This document shows, one piece after another, positions 63,601 through 64,000 of a stretch of 64,000 nucleotides of DNA. The stretch lies in assembly GCA_013399895.1 (NCBI GenBank), contig VXBA01002618.1:1196307-1260306 (forward strand). The letters are read 5' to 3'. Every line of letters starts with the position of its first letter. The first letter of the stretch is position 1. The translations under genes were made by a program, and so were the position numbers. The notes under the pieces are model-generated. The model was not told the origin of the DNA, did not search any database, and was given only the letters and a program-made list of their open reading frames with translations. The stretch is from Serilophus lunatus. Lineage: Eukaryota; Chordata; Aves; Passeriformes; Eurylaimidae.

Positions 63601-64000
63601 GGAGGTTAAAATCTTTTATCTTCAGTGCCTCAAGTATATACAGTCTAATACCAGGATGGTACAAGGCTGAATGTAATTAAGGTTCATTATCACTATTTGA
63701 AGATCACCTGTATTTTGATCCATTTCCACTCCAGTAAAACTCAGTTTATTCTCTTTTCACTGTCACAAGATATCTGAAAAACCTTGATCTTTCAAAGACA
63801 CAGAGTATGAATGCCATCCTTCTGTGTTGAAGTAAAAGACTGAGAAGTAAATAGGATTTGGTGTTTATCTGGTGCTGGTATAAGGTTGAGGCATTCCTAT
63901 ACAGTCCTGGAAGGGCTCTGTTTGAGTGTTGTTGAGGTTTAGATACTGTTGGCCATAACTCGACCATACTGATGTGCTGAGTTTTGAGCAAGAGCAATTC
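60686..64000. other. non-coding DNA divergent from CCDC82
   Basis: About 3.3 kb beyond the CR1 copy holds no credible exon; the longest open frames (60722-61072 minus, 63746-63997 minus) look random. An AAAT microrepeat lies at about 61180-61195 and a poly(A) stretch at about 63068-63077. If a divergent transcript starts at the CpG promoter, this would be its first intron or flank. Confidence 0.65.

Noticed and set aside
1..64000. Viral insertions, CRISPR arrays, toxin systems or operons
   Set aside because: No LTR pair, retroviral protein motif, regular repeat-spacer array or closely spaced co-oriented gene set was seen on either strand.

Overview
The window is vertebrate nuclear DNA, almost certainly from a bird. 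The interspersed repeats are mainly CR1 LINE fragments with the avian ATTCTATG-type 3' tail, plus two decayed MIR-type SINEs. There are no Alu, L1 or B-type repeats. Genes are split by GT-AG introns, and the only GC-rich DNA lies in two CpG-island promoters, both interrupted by assembly gaps (38347-39089 and 59876-59968; there is also a single N at 38153). The species cannot be fixed from the sequence. No operon, CRISPR array, phage or bacterial-type system is present.

Layout. (1) 1-38237 is the 5' part of intron 1 of MAML2, which is on the minus strand. It holds no exon, but has CR1 and MIR remnants and several AT-rich, motif-dense stretches that look like candidate enhancers. (2) 38238-38346 is the 3' end of MAML2 exon 1: 36 readable codons and a GTGAGT donor. 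The start codon and the N-terminal Notch/CSL-binding region fall in the 743-base gap. A CpG island with the 5'UTR and promoter follows, to about 40250. (3) 40250-46600 is intergenic and has two CR1 copies close to the 3' end of the next gene. (4) 46986-59546 (minus) is a complete CCDC82 coding sequence. I assembled it from seven coding exons, all with GT-AG junctions and matching phases, giving 1410 nt including the stop and 469 aa. (5) About 59680-60150 is the CCDC82 CpG promoter, probably bidirectional. (6) 60150-64000 is non-coding apart from a CR1 copy. In human 11q21 the divergent neighbour of CCDC82 is JRKL; its coding exon is not in this window.

The order and orientation MAML2(-), CCDC82(-) and an outward promoter match human 11q21, so the block is conserved amniote synteny. 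MAML2 is a nuclear Notch co-activator. CCDC82 is a poorly characterised protein with an acidic N-terminal half and a DUF4211 C-terminal region. Nothing in the sequence shows that the two genes act together.

I found no convincing new multi-gene system. The best leads are the putative enhancers in MAML2 intron 1, an in-frame upstream ATG of CCDC82, an unusually long unidentified open frame at 1058-1795, and the gap-interrupted promoters.
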